Assembly (NCBI RefSeq): GCF_018224615.1
Contig: NZ_JAGTUK010000002.1
Coordinates: 310,001 to 374,000 of the forward strand
Length of the DNA: 64,000 nucleotides
Source: Microbacterium paraoxydans
GTDB taxonomy: Bacteria > Actinomycetota > Actinomycetes > Actinomycetales > Microbacteriaceae
Reading direction: 5' to 3'
Of this stretch, positions 1-7,727 are shown in pieces; the stretch's first letter is position 1, and each line of letters begins with the position of its first letter. The notes below the pieces were generated by a model, which saw only the letters and a list, made by a program, of their open reading frames with translations, did not search any database and was not told the DNA's origin. A program made the position numbers and the translations under genes.

Positions 1-369
1 GCCAACAGCCGCATCCACCACGCGCGGCTGCGGCTGCTCGAGGAGCTGCTGGCCGAGCATCTGCCCGACTGGACGTATCGTGCGCCCCGCGGCGGGCTGT
101 CACTGTGGGCCGAACTGCCCCGGGGCTCCGCGTCGGCGCTCGCCCGCGTGGCGGCGGCCCACGGGGTGTCGATCGCGGGCAGCGCGGCGTTCGCGGTCGC
201 GGCGGCGGCGGACGATCACGTGCGGTTGCCGTTCACCGCTCCCGACGAGGTGCTCACGGAGGGGATCCGCCGTCTCGGGGTCGCGTGGCGGGAGTACCGC
301 GACGACCTCGACGAGTTCCGTTCCGGGATGCCGGCACCCTCAGGCGTCGCGCGCCTCTCTGCGCGTTAG
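1..369 (+). CDS. PLP-dependent aminotransferase-fold protein, C-terminal part (probable MocR-type regulator)
   Basis: The reading frame is open at the left edge, so only the last 122 residues are present. They contain a GGLSLWAELP stretch (about residues 34-43), followed by VSIAGSAAF and a DHVRLPF segment. This order is typical of the small domain of fold-type I aminotransferases and of MocR/PdxR regulators, which fuse a GntR helix-turn-helix to such a domain. The DNA-binding half would lie outside the window, so regulator versus plain aminotransferase cannot be decided. The gene ends 49 nt before a small peptide gene on the same strand. Confidence 0.7.
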   Translation, partial: ANSRIHHARLRLLEELLAEHLPDWTYRAPRGGLSLWAELPRGSASALARVAAAHGVSIAGSAAFAVAAAADDHVRLPFTAPDEVLTEGIRRLGVAWREYRDDLDEFRSGMPAPSGVARLSAR

Positions 370-418
370 CGTCCTCGGGACCGCGGCCGTCCGGTCGCGG
401 CCGACGAAAGGAGAAATC

Positions 419-508
419 ATGACTCAGATCATCGCTCTGCTGTCCGCGGCGGGTGCCATGGGCGGTCTGCTCACCGCCCTGACCAACCTCTTCAGCGCCG
501 GAGCGTGA
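419..508 (+). CDS. Small hydrophobic peptide, 29 aa, function unknown
   Basis: A 29-residue frame starts with ATG six bases after a strong AAAGGAG (407-413). The peptide is almost wholly small and hydrophobic (A, G, L, I, T) with one Asn and no charged residue. It could form one membrane helix. It sits between the MocR-like tail and a perfect terminator hairpin, so it forms its own short transcriptional tail. The strong ribosome site and the terminator right behind it argue that it is real. No family recognised; toxin-like, leader-like or membrane-modulating roles are all speculation. Confidence 0.5.
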   Translation: MTQIIALLSAAGAMGGLLTALTNLFSAGA

Positions 509-536
509 CGGCGACCGGCGCGTGACGCCGGAACCC

Positions 537-571
537 GGGGCACGCCATCGACTCGTTCGGTGGCGTGCCCC
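537..571 (+). terminator. Rho-independent-type hairpin
   Basis: The arms GGGGCACGCCA (537-547) and TGGCGTGCCCC (561-571) pair perfectly over 11 bp around a 13-nt loop. It ends the transcript of the small peptide gene. There is no clear T-tract, as is usual in high-GC actinobacteria. Confidence 0.7.
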
Positions 572-643
572 TGGTGTGTCCGGTGCCGCCGGCGATGCGG
601 TCGTTCCGCCCCACCCCCTCGCCCGCGCGGCTAGCGTGGAGGA

Positions 644-1657
644 ATGGTCAACTATCGCTATCTCGGCAACAGCGGTCTCAAGGTCTCGGAGATCACGTAC
701 GGCAACTGGGTCACGCATGCCTCGCAGGTTGAGGACGACGCCGCCGTCAAGACCGTGCACGCCGCGCTCGATGCCGGCATCACCACGTTCGACACCGCCG
801 ACACCTACGCCAACACGGCCGCCGAGGTCGTGCTCGGCAAAGCGCTCGAAGGGCAGCGCCGCGAGGGGCTCGAGATCTTCACCAAGGTCTACTTCCCGAC
901 CGGACCGAAGGGCCCGAACGACACCGGCCTGAGCCGGAAGCACATCATGGAGTCGATCAACGGCTCGCTGAAGCGCCTCGGCACCGACTACGTCGACCTG
1001 TACCAGGCCCACCGCTTCGACTACGAGACCCCGCTGGAGGAGACCTTTCAGGCGTTCGCCGACATCGTCCGGCAGGGCAAGGCGCTCTACATCGGCGTCT
1101 CCGAGTGGACCGCGGAGCAGCTGCGCGCGGGACACGAGCTCGCCACGCAGCTCGGCATCCAGCTCATCTCGAACCAGCCGCAGTACTCGATGCTGTGGCG
1201 CGTGATCGAGGAGAAGGTCGTGCCGGCGTCGGAGGAGCTCGGCATCTCGCAGATCGTGTGGTCTCCCATGGCCCAGGGCGTCCTCAGCGGCAAGTACCTG
1301 CCGGGGCAGCCGGTGCCGGAGGGGTCGCGCGCGACCGACCAGCACTCGGGCGCGGGATTCATCAAGACCTTCCTGCGGGACGACATCCTCACCGCGGTGC
1401 AGCGCCTCGCGCCGATCGCGGAGCAGGCCGGGCTCACGATGCCGCAGCTCGCGATCGCGTGGGTGCTGCAGAACCCGAACGTGGCGGCCGCCCTGGTCGG
1501 CGCCTCGCGTCCGGAGCAGCTCGCCGACACGGTCAAGGCCTCGGGAGTGACGCTCGACGCCGACACCCTGGCCGCGATCGACGAGGCTCTGGGCGACACG
1601 GTCAACCGCGACGCCGAGCACACGTACTCCGTCTCCCCGAAGAGCCGTCTGGTCTGA
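644..1657 (+). CDS. Aldo/keto reductase (voltage-gated K+ channel beta-subunit-like)
   Basis: A 337-aa single-domain NADPH-dependent oxidoreductase with a TIM barrel. The catalytic tetrad is visible as D50 and Y55 in the FDTADTYAN stretch, K81 in FTKVYF and H123 in YQAHRFD. A C-terminal GASRPEQL segment fits the cofactor-binding loop. The sequence is closest in style to the Kv-beta/AKR6 group; the substrate is unknown. The start ATG follows a TAGCGT -10-like box by 6 nt (632-637), suggesting a leaderless transcript, although GGAGG-like bases also precede it. It is monocistronic, ending at a strong bidirectional terminator. Confidence 0.9.
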   Translation: MVNYRYLGNSGLKVSEITYGNWVTHASQVEDDAAVKTVHAALDAGITTFDTADTYANTAAEVVLGKALEGQRREGLEIFTKVYFPTGPKGPNDTGLSRKHIMESINGSLKRLGTDYVDLYQAHRFDYETPLEETFQAFADIVRQGKALYIGVSEWTAEQLRAGHELATQLGIQLISNQPQYSMLWRVIEEKVVPASEELGISQIVWSPMAQGVLSGKYLPGQPVPEGSRATDQHSGAGFIKTFLRDDILTAVQRLAPIAEQAGLTMPQLAIAWVLQNPNVAAALVGASRPEQLADTVKASGVTLDADTLAAIDEALGDTVNRDAEHTYSVSPKSRLV

Positions 1658-1672
1658 GCCGACCGCACAACC

Positions 1673-1713
1673 GGAAGACCCCCTCGCGCCGGTTCCGGCG
1701 GAGGGGGTCTTCC
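1673..1713. terminator. Bidirectional terminator between convergent genes
   Basis: GGAAGACCCCCTC (1673-1685) and GAGGGGGTCTTCC (1701-1713) form a perfect 13-bp stem. Lying between the aldo/keto reductase and the converging importer operon, it can serve both. Confidence 0.85.
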
Positions 1714-1732
1714 TGTGGGCGGCGCGGGGCGG

Positions 1733-2653
1733 CTACTCCTTCACGGCCCCGGCGGTGAGGCCCTGCACGATCCAGCGGCTCGCGAGGGCGAACATGGCCA
1801 TGGTCGGCAGGATCGTCAGGACCGCTGCGGCGCTCATCGAGCCCCAGTCGATGTTGAACGTGGAGATGAAGCCGTTCAGCGCCGACGGGACCGTGCGGTT
1901 CGCGTCGGTGTTCATCAGCACGACCGACAGGAACAGCTCGTTCCAGCAGTTGACGAAGTTGAAGATGAACGCCGCGATGATGCCCGGGGTCATCACGGGC
2001 ACGAGTACCCGGAACAGGGCCCCGAGCCGCGAGCAGCCGTCGATCATGGCCGCCTCCTCCAGCGCGTCCGGCACGTTCTCGAAGAACCCGCGCAGCATGA
2101 CCGTGGAGAACGGGATGCAGATCGCGATGTACACGAGGATGAGCCCGGGCTTGGTGTCGACCAGGCCCAGATCGGTCATCATCGAGTACAGCGGTCCGAG
2201 CGCGATGAACGCGGGGATCATCTGCGTCAGCAGGAACGCGATCAGGATCGCGCCCTTGCCGCGGAACTCGAACCGCGCCAGCACGTAGGCGCTCAGCAGC
2301 GCGATCAGGGTGGCCACCGCGCCGGCCGTCACCGCCACGATCGCCGAGTTCGCCAGGAACACCCCGAACGAGCTCTTCTCGAACAGGCTCGTGAAGTTGT
2401 CGAGCGAGGGCTCGCTCGGCCAGTACTCCAGCGGGAACCGGTTGATCGTGCCCGGCGACTTGAACGCGGTGAGCGCGATCCAGTACAGCGGGAACAGGGT
2501 GATCACGAGCCACAGCGCCAGGCCCACGACGCGCACGACGCCGCCGGCCGTGACGCGCGGCCGCGGGCGCGGGGCGGCCTTCGGGTCGGGGACCGTGATG
2601 CGCCGGGTCTCGGTCACGGAGGAGCCGGTCCGCACGGACGAGGTGATGGTCAT
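1733..2653 (-). CDS. Carbohydrate ABC transporter permease (CUT1, MalG-type)
   Basis: A 306-aa inner-membrane permease with six predicted membrane spans. It carries the EAA loop (EEAAMIDGCSRLGALFRVLVP, about residues 200-220) that docks the shared ATPase, and the typical GLTAGAVKE end of MalG-like proteins. The ATG at 2653 follows GGAGG by 7 nt and overlaps the stop of the upstream permease by 4 nt (ATGA), so the two are co-translated. No ATPase gene lies nearby; CUT1 systems often share one MsmK-type ATPase encoded elsewhere. The substrate is not evident. Confidence 0.92.
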   Translation of the reverse strand: MTITSSVRTGSSVTETRRITVPDPKAAPRPRPRVTAGGVVRVVGLALWLVITLFPLYWIALTAFKSPGTINRFPLEYWPSEPSLDNFTSLFEKSSFGVFLANSAIVAVTAGAVATLIALLSAYVLARFEFRGKGAILIAFLLTQMIPAFIALGPLYSMMTDLGLVDTKPGLILVYIAICIPFSTVMLRGFFENVPDALEEAAMIDGCSRLGALFRVLVPVMTPGIIAAFIFNFVNCWNELFLSVVLMNTDANRTVPSALNGFISTFNIDWGSMSAAAVLTILPTMAMFALASRWIVQGLTAGAVKE

Positions 2654-3597
2654 CGCTGCACCCTCCGCATCGCCATCAGGTAGAACGCGCAGAACACCAG
2701 CAGGAACGCGACCACGATGAGTCCGATCGCGCTGGCGATGCCGTAGTTGCCCTGCTGCGTGTAGTTGATCATCCACGTCGTGATGATGTGGGTCTGGTTG
2801 GCCGGTCCGCCGTTGGTCATCGCGTAGATGATGTCGGGGAAGTTGAAGATCCAGATCACGCGCAGCAGGATCGTCAGCAGCAGCGTCATCGAGATGTACG
2901 GGATGATGATCGAGAACAGCTGCCGCACCTTGCCGGCACCGTCGAGGCTCGCGGCCTCCAGCATCTCGTCCGGCACCGACTGGAGAGCGGCGAGGATCAT
3001 GATCGCGAAGAACGTCACGCCGTACCAGACGTTCGCCACGATCACCGCGAACATCGCCAGCTTCGGGTCGGCCAGCCACGGCAGCGGGGCGTCGATCAGC
3101 CCCACCTTCATGAGCAGGTCGTTCACCACGCCGAACTCGGCGTTGAACATCCACCGGAACAGCATCCCGATCAGGAAGCCCGACACGGCCCACGGGAAGA
3201 ACACCAGCGCCTGATACAGCCCGCGGAAGCGGAACCGCTTGCGCAGCGCGAGCGCGATCAGGAACCCGATCACGAGCTGCGGCACGAGCGAGCCGACGAC
3301 CCACAGCACCGAGTTCCACGCCACGGTCGGGAAGGCGGGGTCGCGGAACACGGCGAGGAAGTTGTCGAACCCGACGAACGGGGTCGAGGTGAGGTCCCAC
3401 AGGTTCCAGTCGTGGAACGCCATGCGGGCGCCCTGCAGCATGGGCCAGTAGGTGAACCAGCACACGAACACGATCGCCGGGGCCAGGAACGCCAGCAGCG
3501 TCAGGGCCGTGCGGGCGCGGAACGGGCGCCGGCCGCGTGCAGGGGAGGCCCCGCCGGCGGTGCCGACGGAGCCCCCTTCACGGATGGTGCTGGCCAC
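2650..3597 (-). CDS. Carbohydrate ABC transporter permease (CUT1, MalF-type)
   Basis: A 315-aa partner permease with six spans and an EAA loop (EAASLDGAGKVRQLFSIIIP). The N-terminal 25 residues are charged and cytoplasmic, followed by a first membrane segment LLAFLAPAIVFVCWF. The gene lies 3 nt after the binding-protein stop and overlaps the second permease, giving the order binding protein, MalF-like, MalG-like. This is the standard arrangement of importers for oligosaccharides or polyols. Confidence 0.92.
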   Translation of the reverse strand: MASTIREGGSVGTAGGASPARGRRPFRARTALTLLAFLAPAIVFVCWFTYWPMLQGARMAFHDWNLWDLTSTPFVGFDNFLAVFRDPAFPTVAWNSVLWVVGSLVPQLVIGFLIALALRKRFRFRGLYQALVFFPWAVSGFLIGMLFRWMFNAEFGVVNDLLMKVGLIDAPLPWLADPKLAMFAVIVANVWYGVTFFAIMILAALQSVPDEMLEAASLDGAGKVRQLFSIIIPYISMTLLLTILLRVIWIFNFPDIIYAMTNGGPANQTHIITTWMINYTQQGNYGIASAIGLIVVAFLLVFCAFYLMAMRRVQR

Positions 3598-3600
3598 GGA

Positions 3601-4914
3601 TCAACCCTTCTCCGCGGCGTACTTCTCGGTCCAGAACGCGTCCCACGAGGCGAGCAGGTCCTTCGTCGACATGTTGCCGAGGAGCACGCTCTGCACGTCC
3701 TGGTCGGACTTCTGGATCCACTCGGTCCACCAGCTCACACCACGCGGCTGGCGCACGTTGACGTAGGTGTCGGGGTCCTCGGTCATGGTCACGTAGCTGG
3801 TCCACGGGCCGGTCGAGTAGAACTCGTCGTCCGCGGCGGCTGCGATGATCGGCACCAGGCTGTTGGCCTGCGCGAACTCGGTGGCCGGCTCGGCCGACGA
3901 CAGGAACTCGACGAGCTTGACCGCGGCCTCCTTGTGCTCGCTGTTCTCCGCGACGCCCCAGCCCGCGACGGCCAGCGGCTGCGCGGCCTTGCCCGACGGT
4001 CCGACGAGCAGCGGGGCGGTGTCCCACTGGTCTTCGGTGAGCGAGGAGTCCTGCACGGTGGCGATCACCTCGGGGTCCTGCAGCAGGAAGGCCGTGGTGC
4101 CGTTGGTGAAGCCCGCGACCATCTCGGGGTAGCCCCACGACACGGCCGACGGCGGCGCGGCCTCGGTGAACAGGTCGAAGTAGTCGTCCACGGCCTCCTG
4201 CGCCTCGGGGGCGGCGAAGATCGTGGAGCCGTCCTCCATCAGGAACGCGTTGTCGACGTCGAGCCCGTCGATCGTGTACGCCTCGATCGCGGCGACCACG
4301 TTGCTGTTGGCGTTCTGGCCGCCGCGGAACGCGTAGCCGTAGACGTTGTTGGCCGGGTCCTGGATGGTGGACGCCTGCTCCAGCAGATCCTTCCAGCTGT
4401 GCGGGGGGCCGTCGAAACCGGCCTCCTCGACCAGGTCGGTGCGGTAGAACAGCGACAGGCCGTAGAAGCCGTACGGGACGAAGTAGCTCTTGCCGTCCTC
4501 CGCGACCGAGGCCGCCTTGGCGTTGTCGGTCAGGGCATCCCAGCCGTCCCACTTCTCCAGGTCGGAGCCGAGGTCGTACAGCCAGCCGTTGTTCGCGAAC
4601 GGGCCGACCGTGATGTCGCGCACCTCCAGCACGTCCACGCCCTTGCCGGACTGGAGCATCTGCTGGATCTTCGCGTCGGCCTGCTCGGTGGGCGGCGACA
4701 CCAGGTTGACGGTGATGTCGGGGTTGTCCTTCTCGAACTCGTCGAGCAGCCCGCGGATGAGCTCGGTGCGCGCCGGGTTCGTCAGGCTCTCGACCATCTG
4801 GAGGGTGACGCTGCCGTCGCCGCCGGACGAGCCGGAGCCTCCGGAGCAGCCGGTGAGTGCGAGGACGGCGACGGTGCCGACTCCCGCTGCGGTCGTCAAG
4901 ATCTTCTTCTTCAC
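3601..4914 (-). CDS. Extracellular sugar-binding lipoprotein of ABC importer
   Basis: A 437-aa solute-binding protein of the CUT1 cluster. The signal peptide MKKKILTTAAG... ends in a lipobox LTGC with the lipidated Cys at residue 23, followed by a Gly/Ser linker, so it is membrane-anchored outside the cell. The rest has the two-lobe binding-protein pattern (ITVNLVSPPTEQADAKIQQML near residue 55, AVKLVEFLSS near 330). GTG start at 4914, preceded by GAGAGG. A striking G-rich tract lies just upstream. Confidence 0.9.
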   Translation of the reverse strand: MKKKILTTAAGVGTVAVLALTGCSGGSGSSGGDGSVTLQMVESLTNPARTELIRGLLDEFEKDNPDITVNLVSPPTEQADAKIQQMLQSGKGVDVLEVRDITVGPFANNGWLYDLGSDLEKWDGWDALTDNAKAASVAEDGKSYFVPYGFYGLSLFYRTDLVEEAGFDGPPHSWKDLLEQASTIQDPANNVYGYAFRGGQNANSNVVAAIEAYTIDGLDVDNAFLMEDGSTIFAAPEAQEAVDDYFDLFTEAAPPSAVSWGYPEMVAGFTNGTTAFLLQDPEVIATVQDSSLTEDQWDTAPLLVGPSGKAAQPLAVAGWGVAENSEHKEAAVKLVEFLSSAEPATEFAQANSLVPIIAAAADDEFYSTGPWTSYVTMTEDPDTYVNVRQPRGVSWWTEWIQKSDQDVQSVLLGNMSTKDLLASWDAFWTEKYAAEKG

Positions 4915-4929
4915 GATGTGCCTCTCGGT

Positions 4930-4970
4930 GGGGGTGGGTTTCGGGTGGGTTTCGGGTGGGTGGGGGAGGG
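4930..4970 (+). other. G-run array, potential G-quadruplex
   Basis: In 41 nt the + strand carries eight runs of three or more G (4930-4934, 4936-4938, 4943-4945, 4947-4949, 4954-4956, 4958-4960, 4962-4966, 4968-4970) with loops of 1-4 nt. An 11-nt unit, GGGTGGGTTTC, recurs. It sits in the spacer between the PLP enzyme and the binding-protein gene, on the strand that serves as their template. Confidence 0.7.
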
Positions 4971-4975
4971 ACGGG

Positions 4976-6211
4976 TCAGGGCACGATCAGGGCGTCGGCG
5001 GGGCGGATGCCGGCGCGGCGCAGGATCGCGGGGATGCAGCGCTCGACGAACGCCTCGATGTCGGACGCCTCGGTGTAGAGGTGGGCGGACAGGCGGAAGT
5101 AGCCGACGCCGCGGAAGCTCGTGAACGCGGTCTCCACGCCGACCTCGTCGAGCAGTTCCATGCGCAGGGCGTCGGCCCCCTCGCGGGTGGCCCCGAGGCC
5201 GAGCGGCAGCCGGATCAGGCGCATGGACGGCACGGGCGAGGGGAGCGGGGTGAGGGGATCGTCGTCGCCGTAGGGGCGCAGCGCCTCGGCGATCAGCTCG
5301 GCCCCCGCGTCGGCCCGCTCGGCCATCGCGGTGCGGGCGGCCGCCCATCCGAACTCGGCCTCGATGAACTCGATCGCGGTGGGGGTGGCGAGGTAGGTCG
5401 TGGCGTCGATGGTGCCCTGCGTGTCGAACCGCTCGGGGTAGGGCTCGCGCGCGGCCCAGGAGTCGATCAGCGGCCACAGCTCGTCGCGGTCGGGGGCGCT
5501 CGTGACGAGCAGGGCGGAGCCGCGGGGCGCGCACGGCCACTTGTGCAGGTTGCCGAACCACCAGTCGCCCCCGGCGACCGCGGCGGCGTCGGCGACGAGG
5601 CCCGGTGCGTGCGCGCCGTCGACCAGGGTGCGCACGCCGCGCTCGGCCGCCAGGTCGGCGATGCGGCGGGTGGGCAGCAGGCGGGCCGTGGGCGAGGTGA
5701 TCTGGTCGACCACGATGAGGCGCGTGCGCGGGGTGAGCGCGTCGGCGAACAGCTGCACGATCTCGTCGTCGCTGGCCAGCAGCGGGAGGGCGACCGTGCG
5801 GACGGCGGCGCCGAAGCGGCGGGCCAGGCGCTCGGCCCCCATCGTGATGGCGCCGTAGCCCTGGTCGGTGACGAGGATCTCGTCGCCGCTGTCGAGCTGG
5901 AGGGCGTTGTAGACCACGGTCGCGGCGGCCGAGGCGTTCGGCACGAAGACGCTGTCTTGTGCGCGGGCTCCCACGAACGGGGCCGTGCGCTCGCGGGCCT
6001 CCTGCACGCGTTCGGCGATGCGCGGGAACCACTCGACGGGGCTGAGGTCGGCGCGGCGGCGGAGGGTGTCCTGGTGGGCGACGACGACGGAGGGCACCGC
6101 ACCGAACGAGCCGTGGTTGAGGTGGATCACCGCGGGGTCGAGCGGCCAGGCGTCGCGCGCTCGCAGGCCGGAGTTCAGCGTGAGCGGAGCGGGGAACAGC
6201 GGAGCGGGCAT
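4976..6211 (-). CDS. Class V aminotransferase-fold PLP enzyme (isopenicillin-N-epimerase-like)
   Basis: A 411-aa fold-type I PLP enzyme of the cysteine desulfurase/isopenicillin N epimerase family. It opens with the family hallmark HLNHGSFGA (residues 30-38). D198 and H201 in VDGAHAPG contact the cofactor, and K224 in GNLHKWPC should form the Schiff base. Members include epimerases, lyases and hercynylcysteine lyase-like enzymes; none can be chosen here. It is first in an operon with the downstream importer (61-nt spacer), so its substrate may be what the importer brings in. It is divergent from a GntR gene. Confidence 0.85.
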   Translation of the reverse strand: MPAPLFPAPLTLNSGLRARDAWPLDPAVIHLNHGSFGAVPSVVVAHQDTLRRRADLSPVEWFPRIAERVQEARERTAPFVGARAQDSVFVPNASAAATVVYNALQLDSGDEILVTDQGYGAITMGAERLARRFGAAVRTVALPLLASDDEIVQLFADALTPRTRLIVVDQITSPTARLLPTRRIADLAAERGVRTLVDGAHAPGLVADAAAVAGGDWWFGNLHKWPCAPRGSALLVTSAPDRDELWPLIDSWAAREPYPERFDTQGTIDATTYLATPTAIEFIEAEFGWAAARTAMAERADAGAELIAEALRPYGDDDPLTPLPSPVPSMRLIRLPLGLGATREGADALRMELLDEVGVETAFTSFRGVGYFRLSAHLYTEASDIEAFVERCIPAILRRAGIRPADALIVP

Positions 6212-6238
6212 CGGACCTCATCGATGAGCGGGGGGCGA

Positions 6239-6251
6239 GTTGTTGCACAAC
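6239..6251. promoter_or_regulatory. Inverted repeat, candidate operator of the adjacent GntR
   Basis: GTTGT-TGC-ACAAC is a perfect 5-3-5 inverted repeat in the 167-nt gap between the divergent PLP-enzyme operon and the GntR gene. A further GTTGT half site lies at about 6302. Its placement suggests control of both directions; no confident promoter could be assigned here. Confidence 0.45.
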
Positions 6252-6378
6252 TTTGCCACACGCCCCCCGTTTTGGCTACGAAACCGCGAAGATGAAACAT
6301 AGTTGTCATACGAGTTTGTCGCCGGGTGGCTGTCCGACAGACTGCACGAGGGGCGGGGGAGTGTCAGAGAGGATGACG

Positions 6379-7104
6379 ATGAGCGCACTCGACACAGCGC
6401 TGCACGGGCTGCGGGCGCTGATCGCCGACGGTGCGCTGCGCCCCGGCGACCGCCTGCCGAGCGAGGGCGAGCTGTGCGAACGGCTCGGCGTCTCCCGCGG
6501 ATCACTGCGCGAGGCCATCCGCACGCTCGCCGCGCTCGGGGTGCTGGAGACCAGGCACGGCTCCGGCAGCTACGTCAGCGAACTGCGCGCGGCCGACCTC
6601 ATCGGCAGCCTGTCGCTCACGGTCGGACTGCTGCCCATGGCGGGCGTGCTGGAGCTCACCGAGCTGCGCCGCGTGCTCGAACCCCACGCCGCCGCGCTGG
6701 CCGCCGCCCGGATCGACGCCGACACCGTGGCCGCGCTCGCCGGGGTGCTCGATCAGATCGAGGCGACCACCGACTTCGAGGCGCAGTCGCGGCTCGACCA
6801 CGAGTTCCACATGCGCATCTCCGAGGTCGCGGGCAACGAGGCCCTCACGAGCCTGATCGACGTGTTGCGCTCGCGCTCCCGCGCCTACCGCATCTCGGAG
6901 CCGGACGACGCCGCCGAGCTCAAGGTGCACTCCGATGCCGGTCACCGCGCGATCCTGCGGGGCCTGGCCGCCGCCGACCCCGTCGCCGCGAGCGCCGCGG
7001 CCTCCGCGCACGTCGCCTACACGGAGTACTGGGTGCGGAAGTACTCCGGGCTCGACGAGCCCGCTCCCGCGGAGACCCCGTCGGCGCAGGCTCCGTCCAC
7101 CTGA
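6379..7104 (+). CDS. GntR-family regulator, FadR/FCD subfamily
   Basis: A 241-aa repressor-type protein. The N-terminal winged helix has the GntR hallmarks GDRLPSEGELCERLGVSRGSLREAIRTLAALG and the wing HGSGSYV. The C-terminal FCD domain has the acidic/His metal-site residues (EFHMRI and later HRAILRGL). ATG 6379 is chosen because GAGAGG lies 6 nt upstream; ATG 6373 abuts that site and upstream starts lack one. Divergent from the PLP enzyme/importer operon, which it most likely controls. The effector is unknown, probably an acid or sugar acid by family habit. Confidence 0.88.
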   Translation: MSALDTALHGLRALIADGALRPGDRLPSEGELCERLGVSRGSLREAIRTLAALGVLETRHGSGSYVSELRAADLIGSLSLTVGLLPMAGVLELTELRRVLEPHAAALAAARIDADTVAALAGVLDQIEATTDFEAQSRLDHEFHMRISEVAGNEALTSLIDVLRSRSRAYRISEPDDAAELKVHSDAGHRAILRGLAAADPVAASAAASAHVAYTEYWVRKYSGLDEPAPAETPSAQAPST

Positions 7105-7137
7105 CGCGACGGGATCGCCCCGGAGCCGCCGCGTCAG
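7101..7137. terminator. Weak inverted repeat between convergent genes
   Basis: CTGACGCG (7101-7108) and CGCGTCAG (7130-7137) pair over 8 bp with a 21-nt loop. The left arm includes the GntR stop codon. A possible bidirectional terminator; the long loop makes it uncertain. Confidence 0.4.
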
Positions 7138-7142
7138 CCGCG

Positions 7143-7661
7143 TCAGCCGAGCGTGATGTCGACCTGGATCTCGGTCGCGAGGCGTTCCAGGTCGGCGCGC
7201 AGCGCGTCGAGGTCGACGGTCGTGGGAACCTTCGCGATCACCGATGCCTCGAACAGCCGACCGCCCGCCATGGCCGCGTCGCGGGTCTCGGTCGTGAGCT
7301 CCTCGATGCTCAGCGCGTGGGCGTTCAGCACCGCGGACACCTCGCGCACGATGCCGGGACGGTCGTTGCCGAGCACCTGCATCACGAGCAGCCGGTCCTC
7401 GTCCTCCTCCGCCACCCCGCGGGTGCCCGTGAGCACCGAGAGGGTGAGGAGCCCCTGACCCTGGAGGCCCCGCAGCGCGGTCTCCAGGTCGCCGGCGCGC
7501 TCGGTCGGCACCGACACCTCGATCACGCCGGCGAACGTTCCCGCGAGCTCGGCGAGAGAGCTGTTCTCCCAGTTGCCGCCGTGCGCATCGACCACATCGG
7601 CGACCGCGGCGACGAGTCCCGGGCGATCGGCACCCGCGACAGTGAGGATGAGTGTTGTCAT
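7143..7661 (-). CDS. Tandem ACT-domain protein (GcvR-like)
   Basis: A 172-aa cytosolic protein with two ACT domains. The first opens TLILTVAGADRPGLVAAVADVV; the second holds LVMQVLGNDRPGIVREVSAVL at about residues 93-113. This two-ACT layout is that of GcvR, an amino-acid-sensing regulatory protein, but no glycine-cleavage gene is near. ATG 7661 is preferred over the longer frame because a TACGCT -10-like box ends 6 nt upstream, consistent with leaderless transcription, and because the ACT fold starts right there. Confidence 0.85.
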   Translation of the reverse strand: MTTLILTVAGADRPGLVAAVADVVDAHGGNWENSSLAELAGTFAGVIEVSVPTERAGDLETALRGLQGQGLLTLSVLTGTRGVAEEDEDRLLVMQVLGNDRPGIVREVSAVLNAHALSIEELTTETRDAAMAGGRLFEASVIAKVPTTVDLDALRADLERLATEIQVDITLG

Positions 7662-7727
7662 GGCGCCAGCGTACGGGCCGTTCGCCTTTTCGGTCATGCC
7701 CCTTGACGCGCGCCTCGCGGCGACGGG

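Noticed and set aside
254..1621. 455-aa open frame on the minus strand opposite the aldo/keto reductase
   Set aside because: Arg/Leu/Gly-rich shadow of a conserved gene, no ribosome site and no recognisable motif; typical of high-GC DNA.
4921..4970. CRISPR-like short repeats
   Set aside because: The 11-nt unit is a contiguous G-rich tandem repeat with no spacers.
6253..6378. Extended N-terminus of the GntR starting at 6253
   Set aside because: The added 42 residues are not GntR-like, would cover the operator region and lack a ribosome site; ATG 6379 has one.
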